Positions 50,086 to 58,645 of a stretch of DNA of 64,000 nt are shown here, in pieces. Position numbers and translations under genes: made by a program. The stretch is taken from the NCBI GenBank assembly GCA_022820505.1, contig JAJEFK010000021.1:1-64000 (forward strand), read 5' to 3'. Position 1 is the stretch's first letter; each line of letters begins with the position of its first letter. This DNA is from Acidimicrobiia bacterium. GTDB lineage: Bacteria > Actinomycetota > Acidimicrobiia > Acidimicrobiales > Poriferisodalaceae. The notes under the pieces are model-generated. The model was not told where the DNA came from, made no database searches, and was given only the letters and a program-made list of their open reading frames with translations.

Positions 50086-51060
50086 ATGGCTACGGCGGAC
50101 CAGGTCAAGGCGCTCATCAAGAGCCATGCGTCTGGCGATGACGAGCGCTTCTACGCGGTCGCGCTGCAGCTTGCGGCAACAGAGGCTCGCAGCGGCCACG
50201 CGACCTACGCGCAGGACCTCAAGACGCTCATCGACGCCGGCAGGAGCCAACCGCGCTCGGCGGCGCCCACGCCGGTGGCAGCACCCCGCGGAGAGCTTGC
50301 ATCGCTGCTCACTGCCGCCTACCCCGACGAGCGACTAGCTGACCTGGCCTTGGCGGCACCGCTGCGCCGTGAGCTGCAACGGGTGCTTCACGAGCAGCGG
50401 CAGCGCGACCGGCTGCGCTCTCGCGGTTTTGTGCCTGCTCGGCGGTTGCTACTGGTGGGGCCTCCCGGCACTGGCAAGACGATGACCGCACGGGCGCTGG
50501 CAGGCGAGCTGTCGCTGCCGCTGTTCGCCGTCCGGCTGGATGGGCTCATCACGAAATTCATGGGTGAGACTGCGGCGAAGCTTCGGCTGATCTTCGATGC
50601 CATGACCGTCACGACCGGCATCTACCTGTTCGACGAGGTTGACGCGCTAGCGGGTGCGCGAGCCGCGCCCAACGACGTCGGCGAGATCAGGCGTGTGCTG
50701 AACTCCTTCCTGCAGTTCTTGGAGGACGACGATTCCGACAGCGTGTTGGTGGCGACATCGAATCTGCCCGAGGTGCTGGACCGGGCGCTGTTTCGGAGGT
50801 TTGACACTCGTCTGGAGTACTGCCTTCCCGATGTGCGGATCGGCAACAAGGTCATCCGAAACCGCTTGGCCGCGCTCGATCTCACCGACATCGACTGGCG
50901 CAAGATCGGTGCAGAGGCGAAGGGGCTGAGCCACAGCGAGATCACCATCGCCGCCGAGAGCGCTGCGAAGGCGAGCATCTTGGCCGACCGACGGACGGTT
51001 GACACACAGACTCTGCTGGCCGCGCTCCAGGCCCGCCATCGCGACGACCCACGCTCGTAG
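50086..51060 (+). CDS. ietA: AAA+ ATPase of an IetAS-type pair
   Basis: A 324-residue AAA+ ATPase. Walker A is GPPGTGKT (125-132), Walker B IYLFDEVDA (about 179-187), then sensor I VATSN and the arginine finger region RALFRRFD. The first 95 residues form a helical N-domain (VKALIKSHASGDDERFYAVA). Together with the following subtilase it matches the two-gene anti-phage/plasmid-incompatibility system IetAS. GGGGAGG precedes the ATG. The stop overlaps the next start by one base (TAGTG). Confidence 0.88.
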   Translation: MATADQVKALIKSHASGDDERFYAVALQLAATEARSGHATYAQDLKTLIDAGRSQPRSAAPTPVAAPRGELASLLTAAYPDERLADLALAAPLRRELQRVLHEQRQRDRLRSRGFVPARRLLLVGPPGTGKTMTARALAGELSLPLFAVRLDGLITKFMGETAAKLRLIFDAMTVTTGIYLFDEVDALAGARAAPNDVGEIRRVLNSFLQFLEDDDSDSVLVATSNLPEVLDRALFRRFDTRLEYCLPDVRIGNKVIRNRLAALDLTDIDWRKIGAEAKGLSHSEITIAAESAAKASILADRRTVDTQTLLAALQARHRDDPRS

Positions 51061-53606
51061 TGGCAGAACGGAATCGCTCACACATCACCGTGGCCGCGCC
51101 GGCCACGGCTGAGAGCTACAGACCGGCCGTGCTGGGTCGCGACGGCGCGGCACCTCCGTCGCCTGCCGATCGCGCAGCCCATGGCGAGCACTTGGGTGAG
51201 CGACTGAGGTCCGCGTTCGATGACGCCCAGAGTCAAAGAGCGTCGGCACGCGAGATCGTTGTGGAAGGAACGATCGACGGCATCTACGTTGAATTCGAGT
51301 CGATCCCCGATGTCGAACTGGCGTTGCAGTCCCTCGAACCGCGCAATTACAAGGTGCCTCCGGAGCTTCGGGCGGTCAAGAGTGTCGCGGTCGATGGTCG
51401 TGTCGTTCAAACCGCGACCGTTTTCGTTCCCGACCAGCAGGTCCAGAGATTCCTGCGCAAGTTCGAGCAGTACGCCACCGAGGGCGCACAGCACGATAAC
51501 CCGCGCCACCGAAATCTTGTTGAACGGATCGCAGATCTGCGCCTCGCGACCCTCAGGGCGTTCTGGACTGATGCGGCGGAGTTGTATCCGACACCCGACC
51601 AACGCGTTTGGTGGGAGCTATGGCTGCGCGAGAGAGACGGCACCGAGGAGCGGCTTGCATCATTCGCCGAACAAGCGGATGTGGTCGTCGGACCCTCGCG
51701 CCTGATCATTGAAGAGCGCCGCGTCGTGCTGGTTCGGGCGGCCGCGAGGGAGCTGTCTTCGGCGGTTGGCGTGCTGGATGATCTCGCAGAGCTTCGTCGT
51801 CCAACGGTCGCCGCGCAGCCGTTGGCTGATTGGTCGCCCGCCGACCAGGGCGAGTGGGTGGCGGACCTCGTCGGCCGAGTCGTTGCCCCCCAACCAACAG
51901 CACCCGCGGTCTGCCTGCTTGACACTGGTATCGACGCTGGCCACCCACTCATCGCTCCAGCCATGACACAGTCCGACGCTCATGCATGCGATCCGCAGTG
52001 GGGAACGACGGATCGTCGCAATCACGGCACCCAGATGGCCGGAATAGCCCTCTACGGCGACCTCGGCCACGCGTTGTTGGTGCACCAGCCAGTCGTTCTC
52101 GCGAGGCGACTTGAGTCGGTGAAGATTCTCCCGAATCAAGGCTTCAACGAGGAACGGCTCTATGCCGCGCTGACGGCACAAGCAGTCTCGATGCCGGAAA
52201 TTGCCCACCCGGTACGAGACCGCATCTTCGTGGTCGCGGTGTCGGCAGAACACTCGCCGAGCGCCGCTGACTCCGACCTCGGCCAACCCACCGCTTGGTC
52301 GGTAGCTCTTGATGCGCTTGCGGCGGGACAGGCGATCGATGCGTCCGGCAACGGTACCGTCACGATTCTGGAAGATGAGCAATCCAACCAACGGCTCTTC
52401 TTCGTGTCCGCTGGAAACGTGCGCAGGCCCTACGACTCCGATCATCTCGCACGGTCGGACCTTGAGCCGATCGAAGATCCCGGCCAAGCATGGAATGCCG
52501 TCACCGTTGGCGCGTCGACGGAGCTACACGACCTGTCCTCGGAGGCGAGTTTCGACGGTTGGAACCCGCTGGCTGCACGCGGCGAGCTCTCGCCCTTCAG
52601 TCGCACCTCGGTCGGATTCAAGCGTCAGTGGCCTCACAAACCCGATGTCGTGTTTGAAGGCGGCAATGCAGCCCTGTCACCCGCAGGAATCACCGTTGAC
52701 ACACCGGGCGCGCTGGGCCTGTTGACCACCCACTCCACGGTGCAGGGCGGTCGCCTGCTCACGACGATGACGGGAACTAGCCCCGCGACAGCTGCGATTG
52801 GCGGTATGGCAACCGACATACAGGCCGCATACCCCAGCTTCTGGCCGGAAACCATTCGTGCCCTCATTGTGCAGTCCGCGCGATGGACGCCTCAGATGTT
52901 GGCGAGCACTCCAGTGAGGCAGAAGCAGGATTTTGTAAACCGAGTCCGCCGTTACGGATGGGGTGTTCCAAACAGGGAGAGGGCATTGCGCAGCGCTGAC
53001 GACGCAGTGACCTTGATCGTTCAGGACACCATCCATCCGTTCCGCGACGGAAAGATGCGGGAGATGCATCTCCACGATCTTCCGTGGCCCAACGAGGTGC
53101 TGGCCGATCTCGCTGACACGGAGGTGCAGCTCAGAGTCGCGTTGTCCTACTTCGTGTTGCCAAACCCTTCTCGTCGTGGATGGACACGGCGGTTTCGCTA
53201 TGCCTCCCACGGCCTGAGATTCGACATCCGACGCCCGACTGAGTCTCGTGACGAGTTTCGTGAGCGCGTCAATCTGCTCGCCCGAGCCGAGGATGAAGAG
53301 CGAACCCCGCCAGCCGATGACGCAGGAGAGTGGTGCTTGGGTCCGAGGGAACGGGTGCGCGGCTCGCTGCATGTCGACTACTGGACAGGCTCAGCGGCCG
53401 ATCTGGCGCAGCGCGCAACTATTGGCGTCTTTCCGGTCACTGGCTGGTGGAAGGAACTGCCAGCCCGCGACCGCAGCGACCTCGGTGCCCGCTACTCCTT
53501 GATCGTCACGATTGAGAGTCCCGAGGTTGAAGTTGATCTTTGGACGCCAGTCGCCGCCGCTGCGGGCACGGCGATCCCAATCGAGATCCCCACTGGTCCC
53601 GAGTGA
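51060..53606 (+). CDS. ietS: Subtilisin-like (S8) protease of an IetAS-type pair
   Basis: An 848-residue S8 family protease without a signal peptide, so cytoplasmic. The triad is complete: Asp288 (VCLLDTGIDAGH), His322 (RRNHGTQMAG) and Ser574 (TMTGTSPATAAIGG). The first 270 residues are an N-terminal domain with beta and helical parts (GIYVEFESIPDVEL, ARELSSAVGVLDDLAELRR), and about 230 residues follow the catalytic domain. This architecture next to an AAA ATPase is that of IetS. The start GTG shares one base with the ietA stop, so the two are made together. The host or phage protein it cuts is unknown. Confidence 0.9.
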   Translation: MAERNRSHITVAAPATAESYRPAVLGRDGAAPPSPADRAAHGEHLGERLRSAFDDAQSQRASAREIVVEGTIDGIYVEFESIPDVELALQSLEPRNYKVPPELRAVKSVAVDGRVVQTATVFVPDQQVQRFLRKFEQYATEGAQHDNPRHRNLVERIADLRLATLRAFWTDAAELYPTPDQRVWWELWLRERDGTEERLASFAEQADVVVGPSRLIIEERRVVLVRAAARELSSAVGVLDDLAELRRPTVAAQPLADWSPADQGEWVADLVGRVVAPQPTAPAVCLLDTGIDAGHPLIAPAMTQSDAHACDPQWGTTDRRNHGTQMAGIALYGDLGHALLVHQPVVLARRLESVKILPNQGFNEERLYAALTAQAVSMPEIAHPVRDRIFVVAVSAEHSPSAADSDLGQPTAWSVALDALAAGQAIDASGNGTVTILEDEQSNQRLFFVSAGNVRRPYDSDHLARSDLEPIEDPGQAWNAVTVGASTELHDLSSEASFDGWNPLAARGELSPFSRTSVGFKRQWPHKPDVVFEGGNAALSPAGITVDTPGALGLLTTHSTVQGGRLLTTMTGTSPATAAIGGMATDIQAAYPSFWPETIRALIVQSARWTPQMLASTPVRQKQDFVNRVRRYGWGVPNRERALRSADDAVTLIVQDTIHPFRDGKMREMHLHDLPWPNEVLADLADTEVQLRVALSYFVLPNPSRRGWTRRFRYASHGLRFDIRRPTESRDEFRERVNLLARAEDEERTPPADDAGEWCLGPRERVRGSLHVDYWTGSAADLAQRATIGVFPVTGWWKELPARDRSDLGARYSLIVTIESPEVEVDLWTPVAAAAGTAIPIEIPTGPE

Positions 53607-53672
53607 TCCGGCAATTTGCGACTGTGCCGAGGGGCGCTAGCCGGGGCTGTCGAAACGAGGCAAGCTGAGGGC

Positions 53673-54446
53673 ATGGCGGATTCGGGACGAGTGATTGATT
53701 TGTCGGTCGAGGTGATCGGCGACGTTGAGACGGTGTGGCGAGCGGTCGCGACGGGGCCGGGGATCTCGGCGTGGTACGTGCCTCACACCGTCGAGGAACG
53801 CGCCGGGGGAGCGGGCATCGCATCGTTCGGCCCCGAGCCTGAGATGCAGATCGCTGGCCGGGTCGCAGTCTGGGAGCCGCCGCATCGGGTGACCTTCGAT
53901 GGGGGCGAGGGTGTCGACGGGCTGACGTTTGAGTGGGCTGTCGAGCCGCACGACGACAACACCTGCACCGTGCGGCTGCACAACGCAGGCTTCGGCGACG
54001 ACGACCCGCAGTACGACGCCATGGTGGACGGCTGGAAGCTGTTCATGTCCAACCTGCAACTCCACCTCGAGCATTTCGCCGGACAGACCGCCACCTCCGC
54101 GCTTCCGATGGTGATGTGGCCGGTCACTCCCGAGCAGGGCTGGGAGATCCTCGCCGGCGGGCTCGGCATCGGCCAGATGCCCAGTGTCGGCGACCGGCTC
54201 GACGTGGCCGCCGACGACGACACGAAGATGGGCGGCACGGTCGTCGGCACGGGGCCACGCCGCATCAGCCTGCTGCTCGACACCCCCGCACCGGGCACCG
54301 GGTTCCTGACCTCCGAGGACGGGGGCGGGTTCACGATGGTCTCGGTGTGGCTGTACCTCTACGGCACCGAGGGCGCAGCCGCCGCCGAGCACGACGACGC
54401 CCGCTGGCGCGCCTGGCTCGACAGCCGCGCCCCGGCGACCGACTGA
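53673..54446 (+). CDS. SRPBCC (AHSA1-like) domain protein
   Basis: A 257-residue protein with a START/Bet v1-like SRPBCC domain in the first 140 residues: IDLSVEVIGDVETVWRAVATG, ISAWYVPHTVEERAGG, FEWAVEPHDDNTCTVRLHNAG, GWKLFMSNLQLHLEHF. A second half (about 145-257) resembles another half SRPBCC module ending EHDDARWRAWLDSR. Such folds bind hydrophobic ligands or act as co-chaperones. The ATG at 53673 is chosen for family fit. It marks return to chromosomal-type genes after the defence island. Confidence 0.85.
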   Translation: MADSGRVIDLSVEVIGDVETVWRAVATGPGISAWYVPHTVEERAGGAGIASFGPEPEMQIAGRVAVWEPPHRVTFDGGEGVDGLTFEWAVEPHDDNTCTVRLHNAGFGDDDPQYDAMVDGWKLFMSNLQLHLEHFAGQTATSALPMVMWPVTPEQGWEILAGGLGIGQMPSVGDRLDVAADDDTKMGGTVVGTGPRRISLLLDTPAPGTGFLTSEDGGGFTMVSVWLYLYGTEGAAAAEHDDARWRAWLDSRAPATD

Positions 54447-54463
54447 ATTCTCGACTGTCTCCC

Positions 54464-54486
54464 GCGGCCCCGAGTCAGGGCCGCGA
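54464..54486. terminator. Hairpin between convergent genes
   Basis: CGCGGCCC (54464-54471) and GGGCCGCG (54479-54486) enclose a 7-base loop. It lies between the stops of the convergent SRPBCC and NTF2-like genes and probably ends both transcripts, although no T-run follows. Confidence 0.5.
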
Positions 54487-54490
54487 GAAC

Positions 54491-54883
54491 TCAGTCGGGG
54501 TACACCTGCGTGCGACGGCGCTTCAGCATGCGGTCCTGCACACGCCAGCCATCCGGAGTCTTCACCACGAGATCGTGATACGAAGCGGTGCCGATTTTGC
54601 CCCCGCCCAGCAACGCCAGGATGCGGAACTTCAGCTCGACGCAGTCCGCCGTCTCGTTCACGTAGATGTTGGTCATGGTGTGCGTGCGCGGGTGCTCGGC
54701 CTCGTCGGCCATGAAGTCGCGGATCGCGGTCAAGCCCTCCAGCCGCGGCGCGCCCAGATCGGTCAGATCGAACACCGCATTGTCGGTGAAGATCGTCCCC
54801 AGCCGATCCCAATCGCGATCGTCGATGATGTCGCCGTAGCGGCCTGGCAGTTCGTGCAGTTCCAGACGGTCAGCTATGTCCAT
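54491..54883 (-). CDS. SnoaL/NTF2-like protein
   Basis: A 130-residue NTF2-fold protein: MDIADRLELHELPGRYGDII, DWDRLGTIFTDNAVFDL, VELKFRILALLGGGKIGTAS and DGWRVQDRMLKRR. The family includes cyclases, hydroxylase subunits and isomerases (SnoaL-like). The ATG at 54883 has TATGGT 6 bases upstream, which decides against the longer frame to 54967. It follows the LLM gene on the same strand. Confidence 0.86.
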   Translation of the reverse strand: MDIADRLELHELPGRYGDIIDDRDWDRLGTIFTDNAVFDLTDLGAPRLEGLTAIRDFMADEAEHPRTHTMTNIYVNETADCVELKFRILALLGGGKIGTASYHDLVVKTPDGWRVQDRMLKRRRTQVYPD

Positions 54884-54889
54884 GCCGCG

Positions 54890-54895
54890 ACCATA
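54890..54895 (-). promoter_or_regulatory. TATGGT -10 hexamer, leaderless start
   Basis: TATGGT on the minus strand ends 6 bases before the ATG at 54883. Confidence 0.5.
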
Positions 54896-54976
54896 CGGCA
54901 CCGCGCGCGCCGCTGGCCGGGCGTCGAGGCCTACCGCTGCGCCCACCAGCCCAGCGCGCCAAGACACACAGGGTCG

Positions 54977-56032
54977 CTAGGCCAAGTTGGCGCGGATGCG
55001 GGGAATCACGTCGCGGGCCATGCGCTCTAGTGAGGCGTTCATGACCGACGGGGGGAGGCCGGGCGGGCCGCCCCAGGTGACGAGGTCGGTGACGTCGTGA
55101 TGGCGGATCATGGCGGTGAGCTCGGCAACGCAATGGTCGGCGTCGCCGACCGTCCACACCAGCGGGTTCAGCGGATCGGGCGGGCGCGGACCGCTGCGGG
55201 CCGCACGCTCGTGAGCCGTCTGCTTGTGGTCGGCGCTGGCTTTGATGATGCCGATGTAGACATCGCGGCGGTATTTCTCAGCGGCAGCCACCGCCTCCCA
55301 GACGGGATCGTCGGCAGGGTCCGAGCCGTCGGTCACATACACGCCGCGAATGATCCCCACCCGCTTGTCGCCGGGGTCCCGGCCGTCCGCCGCCAGCGCT
55401 TCCTTCCACGGATCCAGCACGGCAGCCTTCGGCCCTTGGGGCAGCAGGTTCGTATCGAAGCGCGCAGCCCGCAGGGCACCGGCGCGGCTCGTGGCCGCGA
55501 CCCACAGCGGCGGCCCGCTGGGCTGCACCGGGTCGGGCGTGACCCGCAAGTCCCGGTAGGTGTACCGCTTGCCCTCATAGCTGAACGGCTCGCCCGACCA
55601 CGCCAGCCGGACGATCTCGATGGCCTCCTCGGTCAGCGACACCCGCCGGCTGAGCGGCAGCCCGAAGCCGGCGAACTCATGCGCGGCATAGCCCATGCCG
55701 ACGCCCAGCTCCATGCGGCCGTCGGAGATGTTGTCGAGCACGGCCAAGTCCTCGGCCAGCCGCACCGGGTCGCGGAACGGCATCAGGCAGATGTCGGTGG
55801 AGAACCGGATGCTGCTGGTGAGCGCCGCTGCCGCACCCGCCACCGGCACGAAATTCGGCAGGTAGCCGTCGGCCATGAAGTGGTGCTCGGTGAACCAGCA
55901 CAGCTCCATGCCGAGCTGCTCGGCCAGCACTACCTGCTCGAACGTCTCGGCGTACACCTGCGGCATCGTCACGTCGCTGCCCGGCGGGCAGCGGAAGTCG
56001 TGCACGATCCCGAACCTGAGCGATTGCGCCAT
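54977..56032 (-). CDS. LLM class flavin-dependent oxidoreductase
   Basis: A 351-residue luciferase-like oxidoreductase, closer to bacterial luciferase alpha or alkane-type LLM proteins: LRFGIVHDFRCPP, LGMELCWFTEHHFMADGYLP, SSIRFSTDICLMPF, GRMELGVGMGYAAHEF, PPLWVAATSRAGALRAA. It uses FMNH2 or F420. The ATG at 56032 has TAGCTT 6 bases upstream. It lies downstream of the MttB-family gene on the same strand, separated by 48 bases. Confidence 0.9.
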   Translation of the reverse strand: MAQSLRFGIVHDFRCPPGSDVTMPQVYAETFEQVVLAEQLGMELCWFTEHHFMADGYLPNFVPVAGAAAALTSSIRFSTDICLMPFRDPVRLAEDLAVLDNISDGRMELGVGMGYAAHEFAGFGLPLSRRVSLTEEAIEIVRLAWSGEPFSYEGKRYTYRDLRVTPDPVQPSGPPLWVAATSRAGALRAARFDTNLLPQGPKAAVLDPWKEALAADGRDPGDKRVGIIRGVYVTDGSDPADDPVWEAVAAAEKYRRDVYIGIIKASADHKQTAHERAARSGPRPPDPLNPLVWTVGDADHCVAELTAMIRHHDVTDLVTWGGPPGLPPSVMNASLERMARDVIPRIRANLA

Positions 56033-56038
56033 GCAGCG

Positions 56039-56044
56039 AAGCTA
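56039..56044 (-). promoter_or_regulatory. TAGCTT -10 hexamer, leaderless start
   Basis: TAGCTT on the minus strand ends 6 bases before the ATG at 56032. Confidence 0.5.
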
Positions 56045-56080
56045 CTTGGACAGCCCCAGGCCGGCCCGGGCTCGTTCGGG

Positions 56081-57631
56081 TCAGTACCAGGCGTCGGGTA
56101 CGGCTGCTTTGCGGTCTTCGACGAAGGCTTGCAGCTCGCGGTCGACTGCGCCCTCGAGGGGTGGGGGCGGCTCGTAGTTGGCGAGGGTTTGCTTCCACTG
56201 CTGGTTCGCACGCTGGGCCATGTCGAGCGCACCCTCTTCGGACCACTGCTCGAACGAGCGGGTGTCGCACAGAGCGGCTTCGAAGTTGGCCGTCTCGAAG
56301 TTGGCGATGGTGTGGGCGGTTGCCAGGTAGTTGCCGCCCGGGCCGGCTTCGCTGAACGCCTCGCCTCCGAGCTCGTTGCTGTCGACGGTCAGGCCTTCCA
56401 GCAGGCGGTGCAGCATGCCGCAGCGATCGGCGTCCATCACGAACTTCTCGTACCCGAGCGTCAGCCCGCCTTCCAGCCAGCCCGCTGCCTGCAGGATGAA
56501 GTTCGCTCCAGCTAGCAGTCCCGGCGTCATCGCATCGGCTGATTCCTGCATGGCCTGGGCATCGGCGATCTTCGAGGCCGTGTAGTGGCCGCCGCAGCGG
56601 AACGGCAGGCCCAGTCGCCGGGCGAGCTGGCCGATCGCGTAAGTCGCCAGCGTGGATTCGGCAGTGCCGAACGTGGGCGCTCCCGAGCGGAGGTCCATCG
56701 TGGTCAGGAAGTTGCCGTAGATCATCGGCGAGCCGGGCCGCACAAGCTGGGTGAGCGCGATGCCGGTCATGGCCTCGGCATGGGCCTGCGCCACCAGAGC
56801 CGGCTGGGTGACAGGCCCCATGCCGCCGCCGATGATGAACGGCGAGATCAGGCAGCCCTGGTTCGCCCGGGCGTAGGCCTTGAGCGCGCCGCTCATGGTG
56901 GCGTCCCACACCAGCGGCGAGTTCACGTTCACGTTGCCCTGGATGACGCAGTGCGCCTCCATGTACTCGGCGCCGAACACGATGCGGGCCATCGCGATCG
57001 AGTCCTCGGCCCGCTCGGGGGCGGTCACTGCGCCCATGAACGGCTTGGCCGACCAGCGCAGGTGGGCGTCGACCATGTCGAGGTGGCGCTTGTTGACCGG
57101 CTCGTCGACCGGCTCGCACACCGTGCCGCTGCCGTGCGCCAGCCACGGCGACATCCAGGTCAGCTTCACGAAGTTCCGGAAATCGTCGATGGTGGCGTAG
57201 CGGCGGCCCTCGTCCAGATCCGTCACGAACGGCGGGCCATACGTTGGCGTGAACAGCACGTGATCGCCACCGATCTCGATGCGTCGACCGTCGCGGCCCC
57301 ACATGGAGAACTGGCGTGGAGCGGTCGAGCAGAGTTGCGGGGCCAAACCGGGCTCGAAGCGCACCCGCTCGCCGTCCACCTGCGCCCCAGCATCCCGGAA
57401 CAGCTCCAGCGCCTCGTCATCGCCACGGAATTCGACGCCGATTTCCGACAGGATCCAGTCGGCGTGCGCCTCGAGCTGTTCCAGCGCTGGATCGTCGAGC
57501 AGCTCATAGGTGGGAATGCGTCGTCGCGGCGTGAGCTGCTCAGCAGACGGCAGCGGCGCAGCGGTGCGTGCCGCGACCCGGCTCGACCGCCCTCGCCGTG
57601 TGCGGCGCTCGCTGCCGTCTCCGCCAGCCAT
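56081..57631 (-). CDS. MttB-family (trimethylamine methyltransferase-like) protein without pyrrolysine
   Basis: A 516-residue protein of the trimethylamine:corrinoid methyltransferase family: PTYELLDDPALEQLEAHADW, EIGVEFRGDDEALELFRDAG, TPTYGPPFVTDLDEGRR, FMGAVTAPERAEDSIAMA, VNVNSPLVWDATM, IGGGMGPVTQPA. No in-frame TAG is present, so it is the non-pyrrolysine type, like glycine betaine methyltransferases (MtgB). No corrinoid protein or reductive activator lies near. The N-terminal 35 residues are basic and low complexity. CAGAAT 6 bases before the ATG at 57631 is a weak leaderless promoter candidate. It is divergent from the enoyl-CoA hydratase. Confidence 0.88.
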   Translation of the reverse strand: MAGGDGSERRTRRGRSSRVAARTAAPLPSAEQLTPRRRIPTYELLDDPALEQLEAHADWILSEIGVEFRGDDEALELFRDAGAQVDGERVRFEPGLAPQLCSTAPRQFSMWGRDGRRIEIGGDHVLFTPTYGPPFVTDLDEGRRYATIDDFRNFVKLTWMSPWLAHGSGTVCEPVDEPVNKRHLDMVDAHLRWSAKPFMGAVTAPERAEDSIAMARIVFGAEYMEAHCVIQGNVNVNSPLVWDATMSGALKAYARANQGCLISPFIIGGGMGPVTQPALVAQAHAEAMTGIALTQLVRPGSPMIYGNFLTTMDLRSGAPTFGTAESTLATYAIGQLARRLGLPFRCGGHYTASKIADAQAMQESADAMTPGLLAGANFILQAAGWLEGGLTLGYEKFVMDADRCGMLHRLLEGLTVDSNELGGEAFSEAGPGGNYLATAHTIANFETANFEAALCDTRSFEQWSEEGALDMAQRANQQWKQTLANYEPPPPLEGAVDRELQAFVEDRKAAVPDAWY

Positions 57632-57726
57632 CGGCACATTCTGCGGTATCGCTCGGGGCCGCTCCGGCACCGCTGGCTACTGTGCAGTCGCTGCACACAG
57701 CGGCTGCTGAGCGAGAGGATGCCGAG

Positions 57727-58542
57727 ATGTCCGACGGCTACGAGAACCTGAGCATCGATGCGCCCGCCGACGGCGTCACCCGTATCACCTTCAACCGGCC
57801 CGAACGGCTGAACGCGATCACGCACGGGCTGGTCAGCGATCTCCACGACGCGCTCAGCGCTGTCGACAACGACCACGACACCCGCGCCATCGTGCTCACC
57901 GGCGCCGGCCGGGGCTTCTGCGCCGGACTCGATCTCACCGGTTACGGCACGGTCCCAGGCACCGAGGACCACGGCGGCCCCCAGCGCGGCATGGCTGTCC
58001 AGCAGGAGATCGCCGAGCTGGTCCACCACATGCGCGACGTGCGCCAGCCGATCATCGCCGCCGTCAACGGCGCGGCAGCCGGCGGCGGGTTTGCCATCGC
58101 CTGCGCGTCCGATGTCCGTTACTGCGCCGAGACCGCCAAGTTCGGCACGGCCTTCGTGCGGCTCGGCATCTCGGGCTGCGACATCGGCGTGAGCTGGATG
58201 CTGCCCCGTCTCATCGGCGCCTCCCGGGCGTGGGAGCTGCTGCTCACCGGCCGGGTCATCGACGCCGCCGAAGCCGATCGCATTGGGCTCGTCAGCGCCG
58301 TGGTCCCCGACGACGACCTCATGGACACCTGCCTCGGCGTCGCCGCCGAGATCGCGGCCAACAGCCCCTTCGGCGTGTGGATGACCAAGGAAGTGATGTG
58401 GTCGAACCTCGAGATCGGCAGCCTGCGCGCCGGCATTGACCTCGAGAACCGCACGCAGATCATGTCGTCGCTGACCGAAGACAGCCGCGAGGCGATGGCG
58501 TCGTTCCTGGAACGCCGCCAGGTCAAGTGGTCGAACCGCTGA
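57727..58542 (+). CDS. Enoyl-CoA hydratase/isomerase
   Basis: A 271-residue crotonase-fold protein: RITFNRPERLNAITHGLVSDL, oxyanion strand GRGFCAGLDLTGYG, second oxyanion loop NGAAAGGGFAIACASDVRYC, then FVRLGISGCDIGVSWMLPRL. In hydratases the second catalytic Glu sits where Gly-Cys-Asp stands here, so the reaction may be isomerase-like. GAGAGG lies about 10 bases before the ATG at 57727. It is convergent with the flavin monooxygenase gene. Confidence 0.9.
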   Translation: MSDGYENLSIDAPADGVTRITFNRPERLNAITHGLVSDLHDALSAVDNDHDTRAIVLTGAGRGFCAGLDLTGYGTVPGTEDHGGPQRGMAVQQEIAELVHHMRDVRQPIIAAVNGAAAGGGFAIACASDVRYCAETAKFGTAFVRLGISGCDIGVSWMLPRLIGASRAWELLLTGRVIDAAEADRIGLVSAVVPDDDLMDTCLGVAAEIAANSPFGVWMTKEVMWSNLEIGSLRAGIDLENRTQIMSSLTEDSREAMASFLERRQVKWSNR

Positions 58543-58587
58543 CCGCCGTAGCCAGCCAGCAGCGGACTCGACCGGCCCGGCGCTCGG

Positions 58588-58645
58588 CTAGCTGACGGGC
58601 TGCGCTGGGCTAGCCGGCAGGCTGCTCCCGCTAGCCGGCGGGCTG
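58588..58645 (-). repeat. Three imperfect copies of a 15-base unit at the monooxygenase stop
   Basis: On the minus strand the unit CAGCCYGYCRGCTAG occurs at 58631-58645 (the last codons and stop of the monooxygenase), 58610-58624 and 58588-58602. The first two are in the same frame, so a second stop follows the first. Confidence 0.65.

Noticed and set aside
56081..57631. Pyrrolysine-containing MttB
   Set aside because: The frame has no in-frame TAG; length and ends are normal without readthrough.
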